Assembly: GCA_002450295.1 (NCBI GenBank)
Contig: DJYX01000276.1
Coordinates: 1-13,387 of the forward strand
DNA: 13,387 bases
Source: Deltaproteobacteria bacterium UBA6967
GTDB taxonomy: Bacteria > SAR324 > NAC60-12
Direction: 5' to 3'
The position numbers were made by a program, and so were the translations under genes. Shown here in pieces: positions 6,260 to 13,387 of the stretch (position 1 is the stretch's first letter; every line of letters starts with the position of its first letter). The notes below the pieces were generated by a model that saw only the letters and a list, made by a program, of their open reading frames with translations, was not told where the DNA came from and did not search any database.

Positions 6260-7432
6260 ATGAGCACTATCGGGACAGGAAGTTCCAGAAAATCTAACTC
6301 CGTTCACGCAGTCGAAGAAGCTATCCAACAAGCCCGCATGAAAGTTCAGGGATTTGTGGATTGGGGACTAGTCTTCTTTTCAGCAGAGCATCTGGATCAT
6401 GCTGAGAAGATTCGACAAATCCTTGTTCAGAATACACCCGGAACCCAATGGGCCGGTTGCAGTGCAGGTGGTGTACTTTCTGAAAATGGAGAAATTTTTG
6501 GGGAACCAGGCCTTGTCATCTTATTGGCCCAGACCCCAGAAATCAGAACCGATGCCCTAACAACCTGCCAGCGTCGAGAGCATTCTCCAAGTGTGGCTCA
6601 CCAACTTCGTGAATTTCTTGAAGGGCTGAAGTATGAAGAGCCACTTTTCCTCTTCTTCCCTGATGCCTACCAGCAAACTCCACATAATTTCATCAATACC
6701 CTGCGCTATACAAGCAATCAGCCGCAAGTTTTTGGTGCCGGTTCCTGTGATGATGGTGCCTGGAATCGCTCTGTCCAACTGGGACAGGAGGAAATCGTCG
6801 AGCATGGCATCTCTGGAATGACGCTGATTGGAGAATTCCGTTACCAAGTAGGAGTGACTCAATCCGCCCTGGTGATTGGGGAACCCATGTTCATCACAAA
6901 AGTAGAAAACAACCAGATTATCGAATTAGATGGACACTCAGCGCTAGAGTCATACGTACAGGCAGCTGTTGAACTTGGATTCAATGATATCGAAAGCGCT
7001 GCGCAACAGTTGATGCTCAGCTTTCCATTAAATCCTCAAGAGCCCCAGTTTGTAGGAGAGTCTACGATCATAAGGCATCTCAGTGGAATCGATGTTGTCA
7101 GCCAAGGCTTGGAAGTCCCAGAACTGGTCAAGGAAGGGAATGTTGTTTCCTTTGCCTTGCGTAATCGATTAGCCGCAGAAGAAGATTTAGAAATCATGTT
7201 AGATCGAATCTGGGATACTTTGCCAGAGACACCTGATTTTGGAATCTATTTCAACTGTGCTGCACGTGGACGTCCGCTCTATGGTGAGGATGATGTCGAC
7301 CTCAAGCAGATAAATCAACGTCTGGGTTCCTTCCCAATCATTGGTTACTTTGGAGCTTTTGAATTAGCCCAGGTACCCTTGGGGCTTCAACTCTATTCTT
7401 ATACGGGTGTCCTTGTTCTGGTCTACCTTTGA
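6260..7432 (+). CDS. Stand-alone FIST (FIST_N + FIST_C) domain protein
   Basis: FIST domains are predicted small-ligand sensory domains, usually fused to signalling modules. Here the 390-residue protein consists only of the FIST_N part (about 30-215, with the W-A-G-C-S-A-G-G-V turn at about 64-72 and F-G-A-G-S-C-D-D-G near 160) and the FIST_C part (about 225-375, ending in F-x-C-A-A-R-G-R and the G-x-F-G-x-x-E-L block). No kinase, cyclase, chemoreceptor or DNA-binding domain is attached, and there is no membrane segment. The ATG has a GGAGA site 9 bases upstream. The next gene, a DMT transporter, starts 69 bases downstream. It may bind a metabolite and act through a partner, or be an enzyme or carrier; the ligand is unknown. 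Confidence 0.88.
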   Translation: MSTIGTGSSRKSNSVHAVEEAIQQARMKVQGFVDWGLVFFSAEHLDHAEKIRQILVQNTPGTQWAGCSAGGVLSENGEIFGEPGLVILLAQTPEIRTDALTTCQRREHSPSVAHQLREFLEGLKYEEPLFLFFPDAYQQTPHNFINTLRYTSNQPQVFGAGSCDDGAWNRSVQLGQEEIVEHGISGMTLIGEFRYQVGVTQSALVIGEPMFITKVENNQIIELDGHSALESYVQAAVELGFNDIESAAQQLMLSFPLNPQEPQFVGESTIIRHLSGIDVVSQGLEVPELVKEGNVVSFALRNRLAAEEDLEIMLDRIWDTLPETPDFGIYFNCAARGRPLYGEDDVDLKQINQRLGSFPIIGYFGAFELAQVPLGLQLYSYTGVLVLVYL

Positions 7433-7501
7433 AAGATAACCGCTGGTCACTCTTTTCTACCCTTCAGAATCATTCTCTACGACAAGAAAGCGGTCAACTC
7501 A

Positions 7502-8383
7502 TTGTCTGATCAATCTCCTCATCGCATTCGGGGATTCCTACTGGTCACAATGGGGGTTCTGTTCATCTCACCCGACTCCCTATTGATTCGGTTGGCCGAT
7601 CAACCTTTGGAAATCCAGTTGTTTTGGCGCAGTTTATTTCAAGGTATCGGACTCGCGCTATTCACAGGTTTGCGTTACCAAATGAACTGGTGGAAGCAGG
7701 TTCGACAGGTTGGCCGACCAGGATGGGTCGTAATGCTTGGTTTGATTTGTAGCTCCACTTGTTTTGTTCTGGCAATTCAACATGCTCAAGTAGCTCACGT
7801 CCTGTTGTTGCTAAATACCACTCCAGTAATCGCGGGGTTACTGAGTTGGCTGGTGCTGGGTGAAAAAATCAACCACTCGACCTGGATTTTGATCGGGATC
7901 AGCATCGTTGGATCGACCTTGATAGTCATGGATAGCGCCGCCATGGGTGAATCAGGATCAAGCGCGTTTGGACTCTTTATGGCGCTTGGTGCCGCGCTGG
8001 CAACAGCCATTAATTTTTTGGGCGCACGTTCTCGGGCTCCCTTGGATGTAACACCAGTTCTTGTGCCCGCCTGTTTCCTACTTAGTATTGGATCTGGCTT
8101 ACTCGGTGGTGCTACATTGCCACCTTGGGAAAATTTACGCTGGTTGTTGTTATTGGGGGGAGTTTGTCTACCGATGGCTTACATTGGAATTCAATCGGGC
8201 CCACGCTATATCAGTGCACCAGAAACAAGCATGATCATGCTTCTGGAAAGTGTTGTCGGTATTCTTCTGGCCTGGCTCTTCTTACAAGAATTACCCGGTA
8301 AGTTAGGAGTTCTTGGTGGAGGGCTCGTATTGAGTGGACTATTGACCAAGGCTTGGTGGGAGTGGAAGCAGCCCTTTCAATAA
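7502..8383 (+). CDS. EamA/DMT-family 10-TM transporter
   Basis: The protein has 293 residues with about ten hydrophobic helices arranged as two EamA repeats (roughly 10-145 and 150-285). Each repeat ends in the usual motif: L-S-W-L-V-L-G-E-K near 114-122 and L-A-W-L-F-L-Q-E-L near 257-265. Members export amino acids, nucleosides, carboxylates or other small metabolites across the inner membrane, and the substrate here cannot be predicted. TTG is chosen as the start because the frame contains no ATG between the upstream FIST stop and residue 17, and the first helix begins at about residue 10. No strong ribosome-binding site is seen. It sits between the FIST gene and a GST gene, with gaps of 69 and 38 bases, so co-transcription is plausible. 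Confidence 0.88.
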   Translation: MSDQSPHRIRGFLLVTMGVLFISPDSLLIRLADQPLEIQLFWRSLFQGIGLALFTGLRYQMNWWKQVRQVGRPGWVVMLGLICSSTCFVLAIQHAQVAHVLLLLNTTPVIAGLLSWLVLGEKINHSTWILIGISIVGSTLIVMDSAAMGESGSSAFGLFMALGAALATAINFLGARSRAPLDVTPVLVPACFLLSIGSGLLGGATLPPWENLRWLLLLGGVCLPMAYIGIQSGPRYISAPETSMIMLLESVVGILLAWLFLQELPGKLGVLGGGLVLSGLLTKAWWEWKQPFQ

Positions 8384-8421
8384 TTACTTACAAACCTTCT
8401 CTTGTGATCGGATAAGTACAG

Positions 8422-9120
8422 ATGATCGAACTCTATTATTTTCCCACGCCCAATGGGCATAAAATCACCATCTTTCTCGAGGAAACCAAGCTCGATTACC
8501 GAATTTATCCAGTTGATATTCTCAAAGGCGATCAATTCAATAGCGAGTTCCTAAAGATTTCGCCAAATAACAAGATGCCTGCAATTGTGGATACCGAACC
8601 TGAAGATGGAGAGGGACCTCTATCCTTGTTTGAATCGGGTTCAATCTTGCGCTACCTCGCTCAAAAGACGGAAAGATTTTATCCTCCAGGAATTCGAGAA
8701 GCCTGGGAGGTGGAGCAGTGGCTAACTTGGCAGGTCGCGCACTTCGGTCCCATGTTGGGACAGAATCATCATTTTAATATCTATGCTCCAGAGCAGGTGC
8801 CCTATGCTCAGGAACGATACACCCAAGAAACTAGCCGTCTCTACGGTGTCCTGAATAATCGTTTGAGAGATCGTGACTTTGTGGGTGGCTCCTATTCCAT
8901 AGCAGATATGGCGATCTATCCTTGGGCAACTGGTTGGGAGAGGCAGAAGCAGGATTTATCAATGTTTCCATACGTAGCTGACTACCTAAACCTGATTGGT
9001 AGCCGACCTGCTGTCAAAAAAGCCTATGAGATCGGGCAACAATACCGAAGAGTGGATGCCAAAAAGATGAAACCCGAAGAATGGCAAACTCTTTTTGGCA
9101 ATAAAATGGTGAAGACATGA
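8422..9120 (+). CDS. yfcG: YfcG-like (Nu-class) glutathione S-transferase family disulfide reductase
   Basis: The 232-residue protein aligns from memory along nearly its whole length with E. coli YfcG (215 residues): the N-terminal [28 protein letters not shown] and the C-terminal-domain block [11 protein letters not shown]. Thr9 and Asn11 replace the catalytic Tyr/Ser/Cys of other classes, as in YfcG, which has glutathione-dependent disulfide-bond reductase activity but little classical transferase activity. The thioredoxin fold covers about 1-85 and the all-helical domain about 95-215. It is cytoplasmic. The stop overlaps the csaA start (ATGA), so the two are translationally coupled. Compared with YfcG the C terminus is slightly longer and Lys-rich. 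Confidence 0.92.
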   Translation: MIELYYFPTPNGHKITIFLEETKLDYRIYPVDILKGDQFNSEFLKISPNNKMPAIVDTEPEDGEGPLSLFESGSILRYLAQKTERFYPPGIREAWEVEQWLTWQVAHFGPMLGQNHHFNIYAPEQVPYAQERYTQETSRLYGVLNNRLRDRDFVGGSYSIADMAIYPWATGWERQKQDLSMFPYVADYLNLIGSRPAVKKAYEIGQQYRRVDAKKMKPEEWQTLFGNKMVKT

Positions 9121-9455
9121 GCAATCTATCGTGGACAGATTTTATGAAGGTGGACCTTAGGGTGGGTACCATCATTGATGTGCAGACTTTTCCAGAGGCT
9201 CGCAAACCAGCTTGGAAACTGTGGATTGATTTTGGAGAAGAGTTTGGAGTGAAGAGATCAAGTGCTCAAATCACACAACATTACCAGGTGAAAGACTTAC
9301 TCGGCAGGCAAGTCGTTGCGGTCGTAAATTTTCCACCAAAGCAGATCGGGCCGTTTATTTCAGAGTGCTTGGTCACAGGTTTTCCAGACGAACAGGGAGC
9401 TGTAGTGTTGACTAGACCCGAAAGAGTCGTTCCCAACGGAAGCCGACTCTTCTAA
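9117..9455 (+). CDS. csaA: CsaA-type chaperone / tRNA-binding domain protein
   Basis: The 112-residue single-domain protein has the EMAP/tRNA-binding OB fold. Its signature is [11 protein letters not shown] at about 9-19, then [17 protein letters not shown]-x-[18 protein letters not shown] and a final P-N-G-S-R-L. This pattern is diagnostic for CsaA, a homodimer reported to bind unfolded proteins, SecA-related export substrates and tRNA. Length is as expected. Its ATG overlaps the GST stop, and it ends 7 bases from the convergent prkA stop, leaving no room for a separate terminator. The role of the GST-csaA coupling is unknown. Confidence 0.94.
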   Translation: MSNLSWTDFMKVDLRVGTIIDVQTFPEARKPAWKLWIDFGEEFGVKRSSAQITQHYQVKDLLGRQVVAVVNFPPKQIGPFISECLVTGFPDEQGAVVLTRPERVVPNGSRLF

Positions 9456-9462
9456 AATTGCG

Positions 9463-11967
9463 TCAACTCAGGATTTCCTTAAAATTGACAATATCTTTTC
9501 TCAAGGCGTAAACGATTGTGGTCAACGCAATGCTTCGTGAGTAGCCAAATCGTTGATGCATGTTGGTGATGATTGTCTCGACCAGCTTCTGAACTCCCAG
9601 ATCAATGCTCTTGTAGTGATTTAGGTCATTCAACTTATGGAAGAAAGCATTGTGTAGCACCTCTGGGTTGATTTCTTCCTCGATTTTGCGGTGTGAGAGT
9701 GCCCTGGAGTATTCCTGTGCGAAGCAATTCAACAGATTGTCATCTCTTGAGTTAATGATTGTTCTATTCCCTTCCAGCACTAACTCTCCACTAGATTGAA
9801 GATCCAAGAATTTTTGCGCAATCATTTGCCGGAACAATTCTTCGTCCATTTCCGGCTCCATCACTCTTTCCATACTCTTCATGTAGTTGTAATCGGGCTC
9901 GTCTACTTTCATGCCGCTGTTTGGATCAATGAAAGTAAAGCGAGGTACCATCACGTGAGCAAAAGCTCTGTTCCTCTGTGCACGAGCCAATAGTGCGTAT
10001 TGAAGGTACCTTCTCAGATCAGCTTCAATTTGCCGTGGATCACGGTCCACAGTACAGACTGTGATTTCCTTGCGAATGATGTGAAAGTAAATCGCTCTCA
10101 CCACGCCTACCAATCCCTGGAAATCTCCGTAATCTCCTTCTCCTTCGTGCAAGTCATAGCGACCGACACTTCTGTCTAATATAGGCTTCCGCTTGCGGGT
10201 GTAACGGGTATCAATCTCTAACCAATGATGTAAATCTGGACCTTCTGCAATAATGCGGTTGAGTTGGCTTAAGAAGATTCCTACGTGTACTTTCAGTCCG
10301 TCTGAACTAGCCATCGTGTTTCGCATCACATTCTGCAACTGTCGGATCGAAATCCCGTTTCGTCCCTCGTTGGGATAGTGTTCCTTCCACAAATCCCGCA
10401 TAAATTCATCATCAATCAATCTTAAATCTTCCTCACTGAAAAGCCCCGAATCGCGAAGGTTAACCGATTCAGGATGATGAGAAATCTGATCCCTAAAACT
10501 ATGCTCATCGTTCAGATTCAAACCAAGTCGCATGGCCTCGTTTCGGAAGGGGTGCCAATGCGGAAGCTTTTTGATGGTATTGACGGGGTCTTCAGCGTAC
10601 GCCGAGTAGATGAAAAGCTTTTGCTCAGGTGTGATGTTTAGATAGAGTTCAATTTTGTGTTGACTCCAACTCGAAGGAAATTTCTTCCGCATTGGTGGCA
10701 GGAGCCTTGTCATCACGGAGTAGTATGAGGCGATCCTCAGAAGGTTTGGATCAACATCGTACTTCTCACGCATATTTGCCAGATCTCTTCGCAGAATGTC
10801 GGTTTCACTACTCGCATCCAAAAGATAATTGACGGGGACCTTCTCTATCCGGTCAAGCAACTTCGAGGAGGTCAGTTGGTGGTCCAGTAGTTCCATTTCC
10901 TCAATATTCGTTGTCAGGATCACCGTACTATCTACTGCTGTTTGTGTCGATTCAACCGATACCCTACCGCTTCCAAGCAACATCAATAACGGCTTATAAT
11001 CACTCTCACGAATCCGCTCTCCACTCACACCAAAAGCGTCATGAATATGGAGAATTCCTCGATTGGATCCAATGATTGACCCCTCATAATACCTTAAGGA
11101 CTTGCCTGGTAAGTGCTCATTCACAATCCCCATATCTTCTGCACTCAGATCCTGAGGACTGACACGGACTCGCAGGTGCTGCATGTCATCAATATTGGAA
11201 ATCCCATGAGCTTGGGCCCCAGAAAACTCGATCTCTTCAACTCGAACATACTTTTCTAGGACCTCAAAAAGGCTCATTCCTTTATTTTTCGGATTACTAA
11301 GGAGTTCTTCAAGGATATCAAGAGTTTTTTTATCAAGATTGGCATTTTGGTAGAAACAAGGAATCAGTAGTGTTCGCTCTCCTTTTTGCTGGTTGATATG
11401 ATCAAAAAGTTCTTGCCGAGGACGGCTCAAACTCCCATCAGCCTTCTGCATCAAGGTTGGAAAGAGCAGTAAAGGATTATGATGGAAAGAGGAGTGTACT
11501 TCCACGCAGCGACTTCCATCTTCGTTTTCAAAACTGAAAAAGAAAGTATAGAGCCTTACAGAAACCTGCTTTGTATATTCCTCCAAAGCACGAATAATAA
11601 GGTCTACAACATTTGTTTTGCCAGATGCGGGGGGACCCACCAGAATAATTCCCCGATTTGGCCCAACCTCTTTGTCTGCTGATTCAATGATATCCAGCAC
11701 TTGCTTGATGCAGTATTCCTGACCAAATACCGCATTGATACCATTGCTAAAAGGATCCCTGAACACGTTGTAACTGATGACTGGTTCACCGCTCCGAATC
11801 ACAATTTCGTGTCCAAAATACTTGATCGCAGCAGAGATAATTGAGGAAGATGTCTGTAGGTGGGTTTCAGGTTCTTTGAGAAAATTATTTACAAAATCGG
11901 AGAAATGAATTGTGTTCTTTCGCCGATATCCCAACAAGTCGCGTAACTTCAACGGTAATTCGGCCAT
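9463..11967 (-). CDS. prkA: PrkA-family AAA+ serine protein kinase, long form
   Basis: PrkA proteins are AAA+ ATPases/kinases tied to starvation and stress responses and co-expressed with SpoVR. This one has 834 residues, against about 630-690 for E. coli YeaG and Bacillus PrkA. The Walker A is G-P-P-A-S-G-K-T at 111-118. The PrkA block S-N-R-G-I-L-H-I-H-D-A-F is at 301-312, a sensor-like T-T-N at 352-354 and L-L-D-R-I at 370-374. The PrkA C-terminal region spans about 540-834, with R-R-Y-L-Q-Y-A-L-L-A-R-A, S-R-D-D-N-L-L and R-F-G-Y-S-R. Extra length seems to lie in about 120-290 and 430-540. The ATG has a GGAG site with 5-base spacing and begins 14 bases after spoVR, so the two form an operon. 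Cytoplasmic; substrate unknown. Confidence 0.88.
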   Translation of the reverse strand: MAELPLKLRDLLGYRRKNTIHFSDFVNNFLKEPETHLQTSSSIISAAIKYFGHEIVIRSGEPVISYNVFRDPFSNGINAVFGQEYCIKQVLDIIESADKEVGPNRGIILVGPPASGKTNVVDLIIRALEEYTKQVSVRLYTFFFSFENEDGSRCVEVHSSFHHNPLLLFPTLMQKADGSLSRPRQELFDHINQQKGERTLLIPCFYQNANLDKKTLDILEELLSNPKNKGMSLFEVLEKYVRVEEIEFSGAQAHGISNIDDMQHLRVRVSPQDLSAEDMGIVNEHLPGKSLRYYEGSIIGSNRGILHIHDAFGVSGERIRESDYKPLLMLLGSGRVSVESTQTAVDSTVILTTNIEEMELLDHQLTSSKLLDRIEKVPVNYLLDASSETDILRRDLANMREKYDVDPNLLRIASYYSVMTRLLPPMRKKFPSSWSQHKIELYLNITPEQKLFIYSAYAEDPVNTIKKLPHWHPFRNEAMRLGLNLNDEHSFRDQISHHPESVNLRDSGLFSEEDLRLIDDEFMRDLWKEHYPNEGRNGISIRQLQNVMRNTMASSDGLKVHVGIFLSQLNRIIAEGPDLHHWLEIDTRYTRKRKPILDRSVGRYDLHEGEGDYGDFQGLVGVVRAIYFHIIRKEITVCTVDRDPRQIEADLRRYLQYALLARAQRNRAFAHVMVPRFTFIDPNSGMKVDEPDYNYMKSMERVMEPEMDEELFRQMIAQKFLDLQSSGELVLEGNRTIINSRDDNLLNCFAQEYSRALSHRKIEEEINPEVLHNAFFHKLNDLNHYKSIDLGVQKLVETIITNMHQRFGYSRSIALTTIVYALRKDIVNFKEILS

Positions 11968-11981
11968 GCTAACTCCATATG

Positions 11982-13387
11982 CTAAATACGGAATGGTTTT
12001 TCCGAGTTTCGCATTCGTTCCAGAATGCTTTCAAAGCGAACTGCCGTAACCACGGTTTCTTTGAATAGATTTGCTGAAAAAGAATAAAGCCAATTGCGAG
12101 AGATCAGATAAACAGGGGCTTTCCAAATCAAGTTCAGATTCTTTAGTGTGGGTTTTATCCAATCTTTTCGGAGGCGACGACCGTCGTCTCGGTGATAAAG
12201 CAACAATCCTCCATCCTGAAAGTCCGTATCGATCAGATAGATCCTCGGACGATGGAAGTGAGTGAAGAAATTTAGCATTTCGTTCTTGATCGGCTCTGGA
12301 TCAATCCAGACATTGTAGCGATCCTCCTGAACAATGCTATCCGGTGGAATCCTAAGTTGTTGTGCTTGACGTTTACTGAATCGATTCAAGTGAAATTCGT
12401 GCACCAGCTCCGGAGTCAAAAATCGTCGTAGGAACTCATAGTCTGTCACCGTTTTGACAAGATGCTCCATCTGCTGCATCGGTGTCTTGGTTGTTGGTCG
12501 TTTCCAATGATCTTTGACGTCTTGGTTTGTTTCCTCATGAAAATCCAAACTTACTTTCCCGTCTCGATAAAGCTCCTCAATGTGAGTCCAAAGGTAGAAA
12601 CCCAGATGATATGGATTCCGCATATAATATGGCCGCGGATAACAGACTCCCGAGAAGACTCGAGCGTAGTCAATAATCCCTTTGACTGATTGTTCTTTGA
12701 AGAGCTCAGTCATGATTTTCTTTTCCCAGTACATCGCCCAGCCTTCGTTCATAATCTGGGTTCTGATTACGAAATCATGAGTCGAGTGGACTGAGTAAAT
12801 GTAATCTAAAACAGCTCTTTCACTCTGGCTTGCCGGAGCATGGCGACATAGAAAACCCATGATATCCTGGCAGGGAGCCTTTAGCTTGAATCCTGTGCGG
12901 CTAATGGTTTCCTGACGTTGTTTGGCCTGCATCTCCATTTGCCAAGTCATCTCTGGGCTGACATTTCGCATCAGGCTATCAAGAGTACCGAAAGAGGGCG
13001 TTAAGCGAGGAACCGGTTTGTCTTCGGATACATAAGTATCTGTCTCCTGCTGGCGGGCCGTTTCTGTTTCTACGGTCCTAGCCAAGTTGAACTGTGAATG
13101 AGGAGCAATCAAGGGAACAAATGATTCGCAAGCGTTCCAGAACTGGGAGTAGTTGATTTCTCCCATTTGCTGACGTGCCCGATCTACCTTGCGGGAAAGA
13201 TAGATCACCCATTCGGTGCGATCCGGATTCGAGTCCTTCAGGACATTGAGCTCCGAAAATTCACAGTGCCCCACCACATGGGCCATGACCGAAGCCTGCA
13301 TCATCGGTGAATTTGTGCTGTTCAAATAGGCGTAAGAGGGATTTCCAGTTTGGACTACCTCATAGTAGATACTTGCCTCCTGTCCAG
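11982..13387 (-). CDS. spoVR: SpoVR family protein, 5'-truncated by window
   Basis: SpoVR proteins are conserved but biochemically undefined. They are required for spore cortex formation in Bacillus and linked to PrkA in stress responses of many non-spore-formers. The frame runs off the right edge: 20 residues upstream of the TTG at 13325 still match the family (I-Y-Y-E-V-V and N-P-S-Y-A-Y-L), so that TTG is an internal codon, not the start. In all 467 residues are visible, of roughly 500-520 expected. Hallmarks are M-A-H-V-V-G-H-C-E-F near 13250-13280, a P-H-S-Q segment, C-R-H-A-P with E-R-A-V-L-D, E-G-W-A-M-Y-W-E, and N-P-Y-H-L-G-F-Y-L-W. The conserved His-rich pattern suggests metal binding, which is inference. 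It is upstream of prkA with a 14-base gap. Confidence 0.92.
   Translation of the reverse strand, partial: GQEASIYYEVVQTGNPSYAYLNSTNSPMMQASVMAHVVGHCEFSELNVLKDSNPDRTEWVIYLSRKVDRARQQMGEINYSQFWNACESFVPLIAPHSQFNLARTVETETARQQETDTYVSEDKPVPRLTPSFGTLDSLMRNVSPEMTWQMEMQAKQRQETISRTGFKLKAPCQDIMGFLCRHAPASQSERAVLDYIYSVHSTHDFVIRTQIMNEGWAMYWEKKIMTELFKEQSVKGIIDYARVFSGVCYPRPYYMRNPYHLGFYLWTHIEELYRDGKVSLDFHEETNQDVKDHWKRPTTKTPMQQMEHLVKTVTDYEFLRRFLTPELVHEFHLNRFSKRQAQQLRIPPDSIVQEDRYNVWIDPEPIKNEMLNFFTHFHRPRIYLIDTDFQDGGLLLYHRDDGRRLRKDWIKPTLKNLNLIWKAPVYLISRNWLYSFSANLFKETVVTAVRFESILERMRNSEKPFRI

Noticed and set aside
9456..9462. A terminator between convergent csaA and prkA
   Set aside because: The gap is only 7 bases and no hairpin fits in it. 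Any termination must lie inside the coding ends, where I could not define one.
13266..13325. TTG at 13325 as the spoVR start
   Set aside because: The codons upstream to the window edge are open and encode conserved SpoVR sequence, so the gene begins outside the window.

Overview
The window looks like ordinary chromosome from a Gram-negative, proteobacteria-like organism of moderate GC (mid-40s percent by eye). Genes are dense and several overlap by 4 bases (ATGA). TTG may serve as a start codon for one gene. The style of the PrkA and SpoVR proteins recalls Deltaproteobacteria or SAR324-type marine lineages, but that placement is low-confidence inference. There is no phage, IS element, CRISPR array, rRNA or tRNA.

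Layout. (1) Positions 1-3316, + strand: the end of a hexuronate catabolic operon. It holds the C-terminal half of uronate isomerase (uxaC), a fructuronate/mannonate-type long-chain dehydrogenase (uxuB-like), and an Ldh2-family NAD(P)H dehydrogenase of unknown substrate. The first two catalyse consecutive steps, glucuronate to fructuronate to mannonate. (2) Positions 3330-4875: a low-density stretch with a membrane-anchored SH3b protein, a small orphan gene with an excellent ribosome-binding site, a terminator-like hairpin on each strand, and the decayed N-terminal remnant of a dienelactone hydrolase gene. (3) Positions 4876-6008, - strand: msrB (methionine-R-sulfoxide reductase) overlapping an alpha/beta hydrolase. 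(4) Positions 6009-6259: a divergent intergenic region with several inverted repeats. (5) Positions 6260-9455, + strand: a stand-alone FIST sensory-domain protein, an EamA/DMT transporter, a YfcG-like glutathione S-transferase family disulfide reductase, and a CsaA-like tRNA-binding-fold chaperone. (6) Positions 9463-13387, - strand: spoVR (5' end outside the window) followed 14 bases later by an unusually long prkA.

How the parts fit. The left block feeds plant- or algal-type uronic acids toward the mannonate/KDG route. The middle genes (MsrB, YfcG-like GST, CsaA) share a redox and protein-quality theme, but co-regulation is not shown. The right block is a PrkA-SpoVR stress/starvation module in an order unlike the well-known prkA-DUF444-spoVR operon. 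I found no clear novel system. The best leads are the enlarged PrkA in its rearranged operon, the small gene at 4069-4296, the dienelactone hydrolase pseudogene, and the unassigned Ldh2-type dehydrogenase in a uronate operon.
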